A stretch of DNA of 64,000 nucleotides from NCBI GenBank assembly GCA_034766995.1, contig CM068315.1:5132236-5196235 (forward strand), read 5' to 3'. The stretch is from Acanthacorydalis orientalis. Its lineage: Eukaryota > Arthropoda > Insecta > Megaloptera > Corydalidae. The translations under genes were made by a program, and so were the position numbers. A model generated the notes under the pieces. That model was given only the letters and a program-made list of their open reading frames with translations. It had not been told where the DNA came from and searched no databases. Shown one piece after another: positions 14,410 through 26,878 of this stretch (positions within the stretch are counted from its first letter, which is position 1; each line of letters begins with the position of its first letter).

Positions 14410-14484
14410 TAAATGACACTTTCATTGTAAAAAATAAGGTTAGATTTCAGAATACAGAAACCGAAATTATTTTCCTATCAACTT
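14410..14484 (-). mobile_element. mariner family A end fragment
   Basis: Read on the minus strand, it matches the left terminal region of the element at 7828: a terminal ttaagttgataggaaaat, then ctaaccttattttttacaat and gaaagtgtcattta. Only the non-coding end remains. Confidence 0.65.
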
Positions 14485-14499
14485 AAGAGTCTGGACAAG

Positions 14500-15540
14500 A
14501 TGGCTGGTAATAATGTATTTATTTTGATTTTTTCTGTCGATATTTTTTGAACAGATTTCATATCACTCCAAATATAAGATCTAGGAAAAAATAACTTAAA
14601 TTGATTATGGATTGATTAAAACTAATAAATATTTAAAATTATACAAATATTAATAGAAATCTTATCAAATTTTATTATGAACTTTATAAAGTTAAATAAT
14701 CCGCTTTTGATAGATTCAGGCATTTAATTATATAAGCAGAATAGTAATAATCAAGGAAATATCCCTTTATGAATTGAAAATAAATATACTTTTCAAAGCC
14801 AATCTTCTAAAGGAATTGTTGTAGAAATAAACATACCGTTTTTTTTAAAAGCTTGACACACATTTTAGTAAAAATATAACAAAGATACGAAAAAGCCATC
14901 ATTGACAAAATTTCATATTTTTATTGAAAATTGATTATGCGATATGGAAACGAGTTATCTAAATTAACACTTCCCAATTGGATATTTGCCAAGCTCGTGC
15001 AAGAAATTCAGAGACCCGCTATGAAAGACAAAATTTATTCTGAATTTTAGAATCACAGCTTGGATTTGCATGTATTTTAAAATTATTTTAAACATTAAAA
15101 TATCAAGATATATTTACAATTCAATTTGTGTAGGAATTACATTAATTTATATTTTATTTGATATGATATTAACCAATACATAAATAATATTTGTATACAA
15201 AGAAAGAAATTGGTCCTTAGGTATAAAAATATTTGCAAAATATGGACTATATCTCATCTAAATATAATTAATTTATTAAAACAGCACCATTACTAAAATA
15301 TTGAAAATAAAATCTATAAATAAATATCAATATGAAAACAATTCTGATAAGTAATAAAATTCCCTCTTTCATATAACAGTTTTTAATATAGTGAGTTTAT
15401 ATTAATCTTGCACTGGACTATATAAACTAAGTATATTAACAATGAGAATTTTAATATGATTTTATTTCAAATGGCTTACTTAAAAGAACCCTTTTTAAAC
15501 AAAGACGAACAAAAAAACGTTGTAACTTGTTGTTGAGTTT
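14500..15540. other. featureless AT-rich intron
   Basis: No gene or repeat was recognised here. Confidence 0.5.
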
Positions 15541-15546
15541 TTTAAT

Positions 15547-15900
15547 TCAAATGTTATGCTGTAAAAAAGTAATTTTTAAACAAGTCGACTGAATTATTCT
15601 GCTGCGTCGAAAATAGCATTTCAAAAGAATGTGTCGTGTGAGCTTTAAGGACGAACGGTAGGGCGATGTTGAAACAGTGGAATAAGCGTGCACGGAAACA
15701 AGGGATGAAATCTGTGGTGCTACGGTATAGGACGTAACTTGAACAACGAAAGCGAAATTAAAACAGAAAAATAACCCTTTGCACAACAATCCAGTTACGG
15801 AATTGACATCCGTGACGTGGGTGAGGACTAAACGATGGTTTGGGCAAGACAAGGGTGTAAATATAATCACGCTACACCTCGAAGTCACCGAACGCTATCA
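15547..15900. promoter_or_regulatory. moderately GC-rich island
   Basis: CpG-containing sequence (aaggacgaacggtagggcgatg, gtgacgtgggtgagg) lies within AT-rich flanks. The minus strand is open for 113 codons over this block, with no recognisable motif and no flanking splice context that I trust. It is a candidate conserved noncoding element. Confidence 0.22.
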
Positions 15901-16416
15901 ATGATAAACAGTAGCGGTTCGTATAAAATTCATTTCGTAGAATTTTACAAACCAATTCGACGATATTTGAGAATTCGTTATGAGGTCGTAGTTCAATCGA
16001 ATTAATTCACCGACCAACCAGTTAAAATAGTTAATATCGTACAAATGAACTCCAGTTTTATTTAGAAACGTGAAGAAAGCAAAATTAACGAAACGATGAT
16101 TCTTGAAAAACGAAAATTGTAAAACAATCCTCTTAAACAATAGTTTATTATAGGTATCATAAATATTAGATAATTACAGGAAGTCATAATTAATGCACAT
16201 ATATTCAAATAAAATTTAATAAATAGTATAAGTTCTTTAAACAATTTCATACTTTGTTTTTATCGAATAAAAAATAGAAATTTAACGCTGAATAGATTAA
16301 TAATAAAATTCATCTTAAATTACTAAATCGAAAAATTACTTAATATATTAAATTTATATTTTTTACTCAGGGAGGAAAAATATTTTCATTTTTTCTTGTT
16401 TAATTAACAAATTTGC

Positions 16417-16620
16417 TACGGGAAGGTTGTTTGATAAGTATGGTAAAAAAGCAAGTAAAACATCATTTTTTGGAAATCGATATTATTTCTAAACATAGTC
16501 TCCATTGAGCCTTACACTTGGTCCAGCGGGTCTACAAAATACGCATTGACGGCGGAAATGACATCCTCATTTATTGAGAATTTCTTATCAGCGAGACAAA
16601 TTTTCAAGTTTGGGAAAATA
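16417..16620 (-). mobile_element. mariner family B 3' fragment
   Basis: The left edge (gaaggttgtttgataagta) and the following bases match the element at 28510 over most of this length, including the shared block tagtctccattgag and the ending cagacaaattttcaagtttg. It corresponds to the 3' end and C-terminal coding part of a mariner transposase read on the minus strand, with a deletion relative to the 28510 copy. Confidence 0.65.
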
Positions 16621-16748
16621 GTAATAGTTCATTTTTCCATTTTTATTTTTATACAGTTCTTCATTTACAAAGCTGAATTACTTAGATTTACAATTTTTTA
16701 AAATTTCTATATATTTCCATGTTTTCAATTATTTTACAGTTATTTATG

Positions 16749-16857
<109 letters not shown>

Positions 16858-17199
16858 AATAACATTATCTGATGTTTTATTTTTATTAACAGCATAATAT
16901 TATTATGAAATTATTAGAAATATAGATCTTTGCAAAATGCTTCGTCGTGAAAACTATCTTAGGATTTGAATTTCAATGTTATGAAAGAACACTATGTAAT
17001 TTAATATAAGATTACGGCCGTTTTCGAATATCTCCCGTGGAACCTTGTTTACTTGAAACAAGTTAGTCAGTAACGCAAATACACAATACATAAATTCCTG
17101 ATATCTGGAAGTTTCCAAAGTGATTCTCATTAATTGACATCCAAGTCTGTTGTAGCAGTGCATTTCGGCACTCGAATTCAAAATATGCAGATTAAATAA

Positions 17200-17790
17200 A
17201 CATAGGTCCAATTTAGTCTGTTCCATCCGTACTTCACAATGTACACACAGATAGAATATCTACGGTTTCTGAGTATTCACTGGAGCCAATTAAACGTAAT
17301 GATTCGTCCAGCTGTACGGAGCGTCGAGGCGCGCTTATATACAGTGGAGACACGGTAACGCGTTGTGCTCGATCCACGACACAAGGACAGTAATTACAAG
17401 TGGAAAAAGCGGCATATCTTTACAAGCAAGCAAGCGAACGAACGAACGAACAGGTCCAGTCATAAATCTCAAAGTTATCTCATGTACGGAATCAAAGCCA
17501 GTTATTAATATTGCATTAACTCGTGTATAGTATGCGGTCGCCGTTATAATTCGCTGTAACGTAATATTTGACCTTCCTTTATGAATATTGCACGGCGGGA
17601 GAGATTTCGGCGCAACCCCTGAAGCTCTCGTGCCATTAGTCTTCAGGAAATGGGTTGGCGAGGGTAGAGAAATTGCGTTCAGAGAACGGTAGTGGTTGGC
17701 TCGTCGACGTCAACCAGTGTCGTAGTTACCAGTTGACGCATACATTGAACGTGTCGGCCACACTTGACGCTCTTGTCAATTTTTTAAATT
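17200..17790. promoter_or_regulatory. GC-rich island with TATA-like box
   Basis: This is the most extended GC- and CpG-rich noncoding block upstream of the first exon (gagcgtcgaggcgcgc near 17318-17333; gcacggcgggagagatttcggcgc near 17590). It contains cgcttatatacagtgg (17331-17346), which could be a TATA box, and a short (GAAC)n run near 17436-17452. No frame is protein-like. A promoter or enhancer is plausible but unproven. Confidence 0.33.
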
Positions 17791-17829
17791 GACTTCAAGT
17801 GCTTGTAATGTATGATTTTTTCATATACA

Positions 17830-17875
17830 CTATATATATATATATGTACACACATACATACACACACATACATTG
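17830..17875. repeat. short (TA)n-(CATA)n-(CA)n compound microsatellite
   Basis: TA run followed by acacacatacatacacacac. Confidence 0.85.
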
Positions 17876-17977
17876 ACTTCACTCACTATGTGGCTCACAT
17901 CATTTATAACACTCTTATTTTGTTTCATAACATCAGTAAATAACAAAACGTAGTATTTAACAAAACGTTTTTTATAT

Positions 17978-18354
17978 ACCAGGATAAGTATTTAAGACAA
18001 GACATTTCTAATAATATTTTATTCATAATATTATTATTCAAGATCAGTTATCTTTTCAAAAACATTATTTAAACGATACAATAGTTGTAATTTTCTAAAA
18101 TTTATCATACAGTTCCATTTATTCAGTAGATTAATTAATAATTAACTTCTTTCGATTGCAATTTTCGAAATAAAATACCCAGTTGTTTAAATGAACTAGG
18201 AATCAAACAGACATTTTCCCAAATAAACGTAATTTTACTTAAAATATACAGTGAATATTTCAGAGTAGAAAATTTAAAAAGAAATGTTTATGTTATTTGA
18301 GTTTTGAGTAATGGAAGAAAATATTTCTTTTTTATTTAAATTTCATTATGTATG

Positions 18355-18410
<56 letters not shown>

Positions 18411-18789
18411 GTCACGATAAGTATTTAAAACAAGATATTTCAAATAATATTTTATTCAAAATCAGTAATCTTTTCAAAAACATTATTAAATCTAAACAAT
18501 AATAATTGCATTTTTATGAAATTTGTCATAATTCCATTTCAATTTATTTTATTATTATTATATTGTTATTAGATTAATAAATAATCATGTGTTGTCAATC
18601 GAACTGTTCAATATAGAATATATAGTTGTTTTAATAAACTAAGAATCAAACAGAAATTTTACATAATAAAAGAAATATTTTTATACAAAATATAGAATGA
18701 ATAGTTCAGAACAGATTTAAATATAAATTTTGGTTTTATTGAAATTCTAAGTAAAAAAGATAATATTTATTTTTCTTTAATTTCGGTAT

Positions 18790-18837
<48 letters not shown>

Positions 18838-18840
18838 TAT
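17978..18840 (+). repeat. old tandem duplication, two units of about 430 bases
   Basis: Unit 1 (17978-18415) and unit 2 (18416-18840) share an ordered series of blocks: gataagtatttaa-acaaga, taatattttattca, atcttttcaaaaacatta, attccatt, a gaatcaaacaga block and a gaa-aaatattt block. Each unit ends in a (TA)n array (18357-18408 and 18791-18829). Divergence is substantial, so the duplication is old. Confidence 0.7.
18357..18408. repeat. (TA)n microsatellite
   Basis: TA array closing the first unit of the local tandem duplication. Confidence 0.95.
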
Positions 18841-19388
18841 ATTAACATTTTGGTAGAAAAAATATCATTTTTAACTCAAATCTGATAAATTTAATATTTA
18901 TTTCCAAAAAAACTTTTCAATTTTTTCTATATTTTCATTGTATGAAAATTTTGTTTCCATTCAAAAATTCTTCTATATTTTCCTTAAAGATAATAATTTT
19001 ATTTTAGAAAATATCTGATTCATAGATCTGTTTGATTTTTACATTTAAACAAATTGATTTTTTAACATTTTAGTCAAAAAAATGTTGATTTTTTAACATA
19101 ATGTACTGAATGTAATAATATTATCCCAGAGATTGCTAGTTTTCTTGGATACATGTGAGGAGAAATTCCTTCATTATTCATTGTCATCATGCTGATAATA
19201 CTTATCTGAATAAATTTCAATATAAAAAAGGAAAAAAAAATACTACTTGAACATTAATAATGTTTCTAACAAAACGTTCTGTAATAAATTTCCAATTTAT
19301 AATAAAATAGTTATAATATATGAAAAGATGCAAATAATTTATTATCGTTGAAGACATTCATAAATTTACATTTCTTATACTTTAATAC

Positions 19389-19640
19389 AGTGTTTCACAA
19401 CCGTTTTAAATTAGCGATACATTTTAAAACTAGTTGGGTTTTCACAACACACCATAATCGTTAGGATGAAATTTATTGTTTTCCTGAAATTATAACGCAT
19501 TTTGAATTTTATTATATATTTAATGAAGAAAAAAATGCTTAGCAAATACCATCGAATGAAAAATATTTGTAATATAAACATATGCATTTTATATGTTTAC
19601 AAAGAGCAAAATAATTTAATAAAAAAATACATTTAGTTGC
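19389..19640 (+). mobile_element. possible hAT left end
   Basis: The sequence starts CAGTGTTTCACAACC, followed by a ttttaaaa and cacaacacacc pattern typical of hAT terminal regions. No matching right end with an 8-bp duplication was found, so the right limit is a guess. Confidence 0.4.
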
Positions 19641-19889
19641 CTGTTATTCGTACAACAACAAAAAATATCAGAAAAGTTTCTAATGGGATACTTGTTTCTG
19701 GTGTTGCTCACATGGAGTGGTGTTGTGGTGGAGTTCTTCTTTCATAGAGAGTAGTCTCTCATTTCTTTGCTCTTAAGTGCTGAATATTCATTGTTGAATA
19801 TTCCCATTCGCATAAGCAGAAATTAGTGAAAGTAACAAAATTTTCGTGACACACTAGTTGGTCAAATTAAATCAAAAAGATTTTTTTAA

Positions 19890-20089
19890 CCTGTTAGCTT
19901 TGTCGTCCTATTTTAAAAGTGTGTAGCTACATTGTGTCGCAAAAATTAAGGGATCACGAGTATACTCTTAAAACACAAAGTACATGTAGCTGCTGTAAGA
20001 TTGAATTAAATTGAAACGAAATGGCATTTGTTCTTTCTGAAAAATCTATATTTTTATTGCTCAAATTTATCTTCATGACAGCTAACAGG
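19890..20089. mobile_element. 200-bp MITE with TTAA duplication (piggyBac type)
   Basis: The element runs from CCTGTTAGCT to the exact inverse AGCTAACAGG and is flanked on both sides by TTAA (19886-19889 and 20090-20093). TTAA duplications with CC-starting inverted repeats are the mark of the piggyBac superfamily. It has no coding capacity. Inside it is a 10-base palindrome (tgtagctaca). Its closeness to the hAT-like end at 19389 suggests nested insertion. Confidence 0.78.
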
Positions 20090-20727
20090 TTAATCATAAG
20101 GTAGTACATACCTTAAAGCTAAGAAGATAGTTGTTTATTACGATCTTTACAGTGCTTTTACCGTTGCTGACAGACTAACTGCGTTTATATTATCCATAGT
20201 TTTTTTTTCAATAATTTTGGAAATTTTTTATTGTCTTTAAATTGTGTTTTGGCCAAGAAAAATATTCAAAAACCAACTTTTACACCAGTTAAGAAACACT
20301 CTTTTAATTTATCGAAAGTAATTTTATGTGCAGGCCGTTTTAGATAGTTTACATATAATTTGGCCTTAATGTTCTCTTCGAGAAGTTTTGATTTAAACTA
20401 CACTCATTCGTTAACAACTATATATTATTATACGAAATAATGTTTCATTTTAAATGTATAAAATTGTTATCAGTCTGTATTAAATAATATTCTACTCTTT
20501 TATTTGTTTTTTTTTTCCCTCAAAATATATAATCAGTACAACCAATCAATATTATATTTCATCTCTTGTATGACAATTTTTGTGTTCATTGTGTAGCCAT
20601 ATTATTTTTTAAATCGTATTTTGGAATTTCAATTTATTTAGTCTATTAGTTGTCATAAAAACAATGACTTTAAAAATAAATGTCACTCGGGTCTATTATA
20701 TCTTCGTGAAGGGTTTGTAACTACATA

Positions 20728-20740
20728 TATATATAAACAC

Positions 20741-20778
<38 letters not shown>

Positions 20779-20790
20779 ACAGATATATAT
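20728..20790. repeat. (TA)n with a repeated AAACACAGA spacer
   Basis: The string ataaacacagatatatat occurs twice, separated by a TA array. Confidence 0.85.
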
Positions 20791-20939
20791 ATCAATTGTT
20801 AGGAATCAAAATAAAATTAATTGAATATTAAAGTACATTTATAAATAAAGATATACGTATTGATATATTTCATGTGTTTAATTTGTTAACTTCGTCGTAT
20901 AAAAAAGTCTTGATTTCTTTCTTTATTTTTTTTTAAAAA

Positions 20940-21140
20940 AAAACGCACCACCTCGAGACAAACTCGACGTCTCGATTTAAAACGAACATTCCGCCATTTT
21001 GTCGTAGCGTTCCGGTCCGCTCGCGCTCGTCGCACAAAATAATTAACTTATCCCGGCTTCATTAAATTTTCAAACACGTTGATGGACATTCCGAAAAGCA
21101 CATTATTTTCAGTGTACACTGACTGTACGCTCTCTCTTAT
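20940..21140. promoter_or_regulatory. compact CpG-rich island
   Basis: This stretch (cctcgagacaaactcgacg, ggtccgctcgcgctcgtcgc) is strongly CpG-rich against AT-rich flanks. It lies about 3.2 kb before the first exon. Its function is unknown, and a regulatory role is only a suggestion. Confidence 0.27.
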
Positions 21141-21429
21141 CTAATGACTACTTTTTTTCTGGCAGTCTTGTCAAGCGAGAAAGTACGTATTTACGGAATA
21201 TTATCAATATTTGAAAACGCGCCGGAGTTAATTAATTATAATTGTTTAATGTCGACACAGGAAAAAAATCTTCGCTCTTATAATTTGTTAAAGTTCACGG
21301 TACAGAAAGTTTTCTCGTTTTATTACGTCGTTTCGGATATGACGTTTGATGTGTTGAAAGTTATTCGATCAAACTTGGACATTGTCAATATCTAGCTAAT
21401 GCACTTTATATATATATATATATATGGTT

Positions 21430-24144
21430 GAAAAGTCACTGACCCTAAATCAATTATTGATAAAATTGGAGGTCATCTGTAAATATTTAAAGAACAACTA
21501 CTTTTATAAATATAAACAACAAAAACCATTAATTAATAAGTTTCTAACTGAACTAAAAAATACAATAAAATTTCTTTTATAATGTTGATAAAAACCTTAT
21601 TTATTCCAATATTTCATATTAATAACAATCCGGGTTTATTTCTGTCAGCAATATATATATATATATATATGGATTTATTGCAATAAAAATATTGAAAATT
21701 GCTTTAGAAAGGAAGAAAATCAATGAATTATTCAAATTGTAAAAGAAATTAAAAATACTTCTTTCCATCAGTAGTAACAATAAAATTGTGGAAAAATCTA
21801 AGCAAATTTTCTTACTTATCAGATATTTCAATGTAACAAATAGAATAATTGAATGTTAGTTATTAATACATGATTATTTACGAATAATAATTATAAAAAA
21901 AAATGAAAAAATAAAATTAATCTTCTTACTGGTCGGTAATTGATTAAAAATATAATAAATGTATCTTAGAACATTTAAATTTTTCGATAATTACAGTATA
22001 TACTGAAACAAAACATAATATTTAGTTTTATAATTAAAACTGGTCGTTTTAATATAATTTAATTTCATGATATGGATGTTTGAACATGTTATGTATTTAT
22101 ATATGTCAAGCTTTCGAGCTTATCCTAACGAGTCTTTCTCATGAAAATCTGTTAAAACTATTATAAGCTCACGGTGTTTTAAATATATTGTTTCGTTTAA
22201 GAGCTTTCAACACTGTTTAATTCTATCTATTAGTTTCGTTCAGTCTGGATTTAAGTATTTTATCAGTCCTGGTTCTTTTATTTGTATACTTTAACTCTCT
22301 CTGAGAGTATTAGTGTTATTAATCCGCTTTTAACACCTGGGACTTAGAGATTTTAAGTTCGAGTTAAGGTGTGTTCAAACCTGATTGTTAAAAGAGGGTG
22401 TGATTTTATTTTGTATTTGTATCCGGGTGCTAATGACAAGTTATCGACCCACACTTAAAGGCAGTGCTCGGTCTAGAGCCTGGAAAATTGAGATTTTTGC
22501 GACAATTGTTTTAAATAAAGAATAAAATCAAACTATTTTAGTTTTAACATTTATTTAACTATATGTAAATAATATTTCACATCTATATTTTTGAATATTT
22601 GCAATGATATTCACAGGCAAATTTAGTTAGATAAATTCCAATACTTCCACGCTAGTGTGAAATCTCACAGGTAAATTGAGCTATAACAAAAGCCAATGAT
22701 TTTTATAATCATAAAGAAGTCATTAATTGCATGAACTATGGGCAGTAAAAAAATCAATATCAACTAAATGGCGGCATATAGAAGCGAAAAGCTTTTTTAA
22801 AGAAATTTTGCAGCTTTCTCATGATAAAAAAATATAAATAGTAAAGATATATATACCATAGTAGTTAATACAGTAGAGAAACTTAATTCAAGGGTGTATA
22901 CTAAATTTAGATCATTCAATCAATCACATAATTAATTCCAGAGTTATGTGCACTAACAGGTAGAAAAAACCATTTCAAATAAAACGCTTTTCAAGTTCGA
23001 AGACAAATTTACATATACAATATGAGAGAAAATCTGTATCTACCTTCAATCACTTTTTGAAATTCTACATAGTTCTATTCTCTCATAGCCTTAGTTCAAT
23101 TTTTTTCGACTTTCTAGACTAAGCAAAGTTCTTAAACTTCAAATATACAACGATTCATATTGTTTAAAAAATGTTTTCTAATTGAAAGACTTATTGACAT
23201 GGTAGCCCATTATCACTCATACTTATTGTATTTATTTGTGTATTACATCCAAAAGCATTATTTGAAATTAATAAATTATTCTTATAATAATAACATAAAG
23301 AAAATTTAGACAAAAATAATCAATAATAGAAAAATTAAATTTAGGCTTTAATATATTTAATTTCTTTCAGCTTGTTTTTTTACAATAACATATTTTTGTA
23401 AATTTAAGTTCATATGGATATATATATATATATATATACACGACTATATAACAAAATAAGTATTTAAATTAAATAAACTAAATTTGTAGAAACTTCAACT
23501 CGTTAGCATATTTTTCAAAATTTAATCTGGGTTGGATCCTAGATGCTAGTCAATTACAAACATAGACGTAACAAAAAGACTGATAATTCCATTTTAATAG
23601 TCTTCAATAGAATATTTAAAGTTACATATATTTTTTCTTATAGATATATGGGCTATAAAGTGTAAATAATTGGCACAAAACGAAAAATAAGCAAAATTAA
23701 TGATAAATATGAAAAATTAACTATTCTTATTAAAAGCTTATTAAAAAAATTACTTAGTATATGTACGATAGATAAAGTGAAATTAAATATCATTTAATGT
23801 GTTAGAAATTAAAGCGATTCTTCTAAGAAACACATTTTGAGCTAAAGATCGAGAAGAAAATTTGATATTTTTTGAAATTCAAATCTCGCTTTCGGTTTTA
23901 ACTCAACCATTTATATTTACAATGCTACATTTATTCAACTTTTATTGCCGATAAAGATATTTTCATGGGTATTTCATTAAAGAAACATAAAACAGTACTT
24001 ATTTATGAAAACATATAAAAATATTCTTTACATTTAATTGAATACATATGAGTTTATTCACATCGTTTTACATTTTAAATGGATTAGATACAACATCAAG
24101 TATTTTTTGCTCTTTATCTTCTAATCCCAAAAAATATATACGGA

Positions 24145-24147
<3 letters not shown>
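21430..24147. other. AT-rich intron with a less AT-rich patch at 22090-22500
   Basis: Short TA runs occur at 21411-21426, 21651-21671 and 23419-23440. The patch 22090-22500 has mixed composition (gacccacacttaaaggcagtgctcggtctagagcctgg near 22446-22483) and looks like an inserted sequence, but I recognise no family in it. Confidence 0.4.

Positions 24148-24202
<55 letters not shown>
24148..24202. repeat. (TA)n microsatellite
   Basis: TA array ending about 130 bases upstream of the splice acceptor of the exon at 24330. Confidence 0.95.
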
Positions 24203-24205
<3 letters not shown>

Positions 24206-24329
24206 AGTAAACTTAATTTGTAGTCAAAACAAAGATTCTTTTTCATGTTATCAAAAATATATTAATGTAAATGAATTTTTTGTATTATTTATTTAAATTA
24301 TAATATTAAAATATTTATTTTTGTTTCAG

Positions 24330-24466
24330 TTTGTAACAGAACATATTACGGAGACGTGGGAAAAACTTATGAACTGGAATTAGGGAAACCATTAGAAGGG
24401 AGGTTACCTTTTCTGTGTCATCTTACGTTTACAGCCAATGGTCATGGCCATGGAGATATCGTCCAA
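24330..24466 (+). CDS. internal exon, N-terminal half of a CUB domain
   Basis: This is an internal exon of a CUB-domain protein, expected to be secreted or exposed on the cell surface. It follows a pyrimidine-rich acceptor (ttgtttcag, AG at 24328-24329) and ends at a strong donor (CAA|gtaagt at 24466/24467). Its first two bases finish a split codon, then 45 codons stay open. Residue 1 is a Cys, followed by a G-x-x-G-K-T-Y segment; the second Cys lies at residue 29 in PFLCHLTF, and the exon ends in GDIVQ. The Cys spacing and the pattern G..Y.L.L..P....PF.C.L.F.A fit the first half of a CUB beta-sandwich. The codon phase (0) and the unfinished strand after IVQ join directly to the exon at 63200. 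Upstream exons, including the signal peptide, are outside the window. No ATG here is a credible start. The CUB call is firm; the specific gene is not. Confidence 0.88.
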
Positions 24467-24564
24467 GTAAGTAGAATTTATTTTATTTTAAATGTAAAAA
24501 TTAAACCCGTTTTAAATGAAAAACATACCGTAGATACCAAATTCATTTACCTGTAAATGTTATT

Positions 24565-25114
24565 ATCAGGTTAATAGCAAAATAATTGCGGTTTTGTTTT
24601 CTGAATTCTAACCTTAATTTTTTCAATCAAAGTATCATTTCATCGTATTCGGGTTAATATCATTTTAAAGTGCATTTTTCGGTCTGTATTTTGATAATAT
24701 TGACTTTGGTTTCATTATTAATTTTGCTTCAAATCAGGCTACTTAATTAAATATGGAAAATAATCAAATAATTGTAATTTTTTGTATGGACTCAAAATGG
24801 GTGGTGAAGCAGCAGAAACTGCTTATAAACTAAACGGTGTCGATTTTGGTGTCGATACTGTTAATGAACGTACGATGTAATGGTAATTTCAAAAATTTCG
24901 TGCTCGAGATGAAATCTTTGAAGACAAAAAAGGTCGCAGGTGTCCTTCTTCTGTTCATAACGACTAGCTGAGGACGTTAGTTGAATCAGAATCACGCATA
25001 ACAATTCGAGATCTTAGCACAAAAGTTAAGCGTTAGTTATCCAACAGTTCTGGATCTCTAAAACAGCTAGGATAGAAACATGTATATGAATTTGAAGATC
25101 ATAACCAACCTAAT
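24565..25114 (+). mobile_element. internally deleted mariner, family A (second copy)
   Basis: It matches the 7828 element over its length: a left end aggttaatagcaaaataattgc, then gaattctaacctta, an ATG near 24752, a GGEAAETAYKLN block, a QKFRARDE block and a helix-turn-helix tail resembling SYPTVLDL-KQLG. It passes to the right end ccaacctaata without any catalytic domain. Frame breaks and stops are present. About 16 bases of the right terminal repeat are missing compared with the 40521 copy. It sits just inside the large intron, about 100 bases after the donor. Confidence 0.82.
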
Positions 25115-26216
25115 ACATACCAGAAAATTAGTGTTTTGATATCGTTTTTGTATCATATTATCATATATAGTAAGGCAAGCAAAAATTTATGAGAAAGACC
25201 ATAATTAGTAACGATTAAATATATAGAATAAATGACTATATAATAAAAGAATCTACATTTAAAATGGTTTTAGACATTTAAAGGTTTTTATATAAAGTGT
25301 GATCATATAAGATTTGCTTCCTGATATTTAAAATGAATGTCAACGAAAATAAAGTTACACCCTCTGGTTTTTATTACATAGTTATTTTCGTGAATAAAAA
25401 TTAAAATACAGATGAAATATCTGTGAAACTGTTTTTCTTCGCATATTATTTAAACGATTTCTATTTATTTAAAATAATATCCTATAATTTATATTCGGTC
25501 AATCAATCTCTCTTTTTAACAAATAACACTTTGAGATTCTTCAGGTACATATTTCAATTTCTTAAATGCAATTATAGTTTCAAATATCGAAAAATCACAA
25601 TAATTTATAATTGTGTAATATTTTATCAAACGTTATGCTCACAGAATATCACATATCTTGCGTTCTTAATATTTCTTCATACTTTTTAAATATAACAATG
25701 TTATTAAAATGATATTCCTAAATTTTCACATAAAAAATATGGATCAAATAAAACATTGTTTTTATAGTAAACAATTTTATAATAAAAGATAGAATCATAA
25801 AATTAATATCTTTCAAATATAATTCGTTGATTTCAATGTTACACTTCTTAAGTATAATTGAAGTTCAATATTTATTCGCAGTTTTGTATTAAAAGTGAAC
25901 AGTTATGTGTTCCGAAATAATACTATAATATTAATATTCAAATGCATCGTCTACAGTTCACCATGACTGTTCAAAAAGTTTTCAAAACTATGTAACGATG
26001 CAACGGTTTTATCTACAACACAACTTGCAATAACAATACCAATGTTCTTAGTAATAATTGCATGCACTGCTACGATATTCTTGAACTAGATAATAGATAA
26101 AATATCTAATTTAAAAACAAATCGCTATAACAATGAATGAACGAGTATATTGTTCGTATAATGTAATTACTAATTTTCTTTTAATGTTTTATGTGGTAGT
26201 TTTTACATCATGATTA
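25115..26216. other. featureless AT-rich intron
   Basis: The open frame at 25423-25689 is AT-driven, and I see no family resemblance in it. Confidence 0.5.
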
Positions 26217-26224
26217 GTAGTACT

Positions 26225-26851
26225 CACGGGCGGATTAACCAAGCTGGAGGTCGCTGGTGGTAATATTTACGGACCGCTCAAAATGTATCTGAAGACCTAG
26301 AAAAACTGCTTTGTTTAAAAATATATTTTAGAACATTTTTCTTTATATCTATAACTTTATTCTATAAATATAATATAAACTACATCAAAATAAAATATTC
26401 TGAATTATTTTTCAGAAAAATAAACAAACAAAAAATATAATTATGTCAACGACGGACGGTGATATTGTTATGCAGATGTGCTGCATGAATAAAAATACCT
26501 AAATGGCGTGCTGCATGAATATAATAACAAAATTTTATGATACCACCTATGGTATTACAAGCAAAAACTTTTTTCTCTCATTTCTTTCCCTCATCTCACC
26601 ATTTTCAAATTTATTATTATCAGCTAAGGCGTTGAAGTGTAAGCGTGGTTTCTTTATGTAATGAATATTTTTTCACCAAGCACGGGGCCCCAGATAACTC
26701 AGAATCCCTAGTGGCCGCCAGGTTCGACACCTGCTTGACCAGCCACTGTTGACGTATTTTATGATATTTTAAGTTGGCTTGTTATTTTTGAGACCTTCAG
26801 TGGGAACCCTTTCACTCTCTGGGCCCTAGGCGACCACTCAATCCACCACTG
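26225..26851. mobile_element. non-autonomous hAT-like element
   Basis: The left end (CACGGGCGGATTAACC) and the inverse of the right end (CAGTGGTGGATTGAGTGG) are similar, as in many hAT elements. Flanking octamers gtagtact (26217-26224) and gtacagct (26852-26859) match at five of eight positions, a weak target duplication. There is no transposase. A phrase gtgctgcatgaat is repeated inside (26476-26520), and a GC-rich segment with ggggcccc lies near 26683-26690. Confidence 0.6.
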
Positions 26852-26878
26852 GTACAGCTTGAAATTTTTTGTAACTAG

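Noticed and set aside
24356..24556. Independent short gene starting at GTG in the first exon
   Set aside because: The frame continues upstream to the splice acceptor and stops soon after the donor. It is an internal exon reading into its intron.
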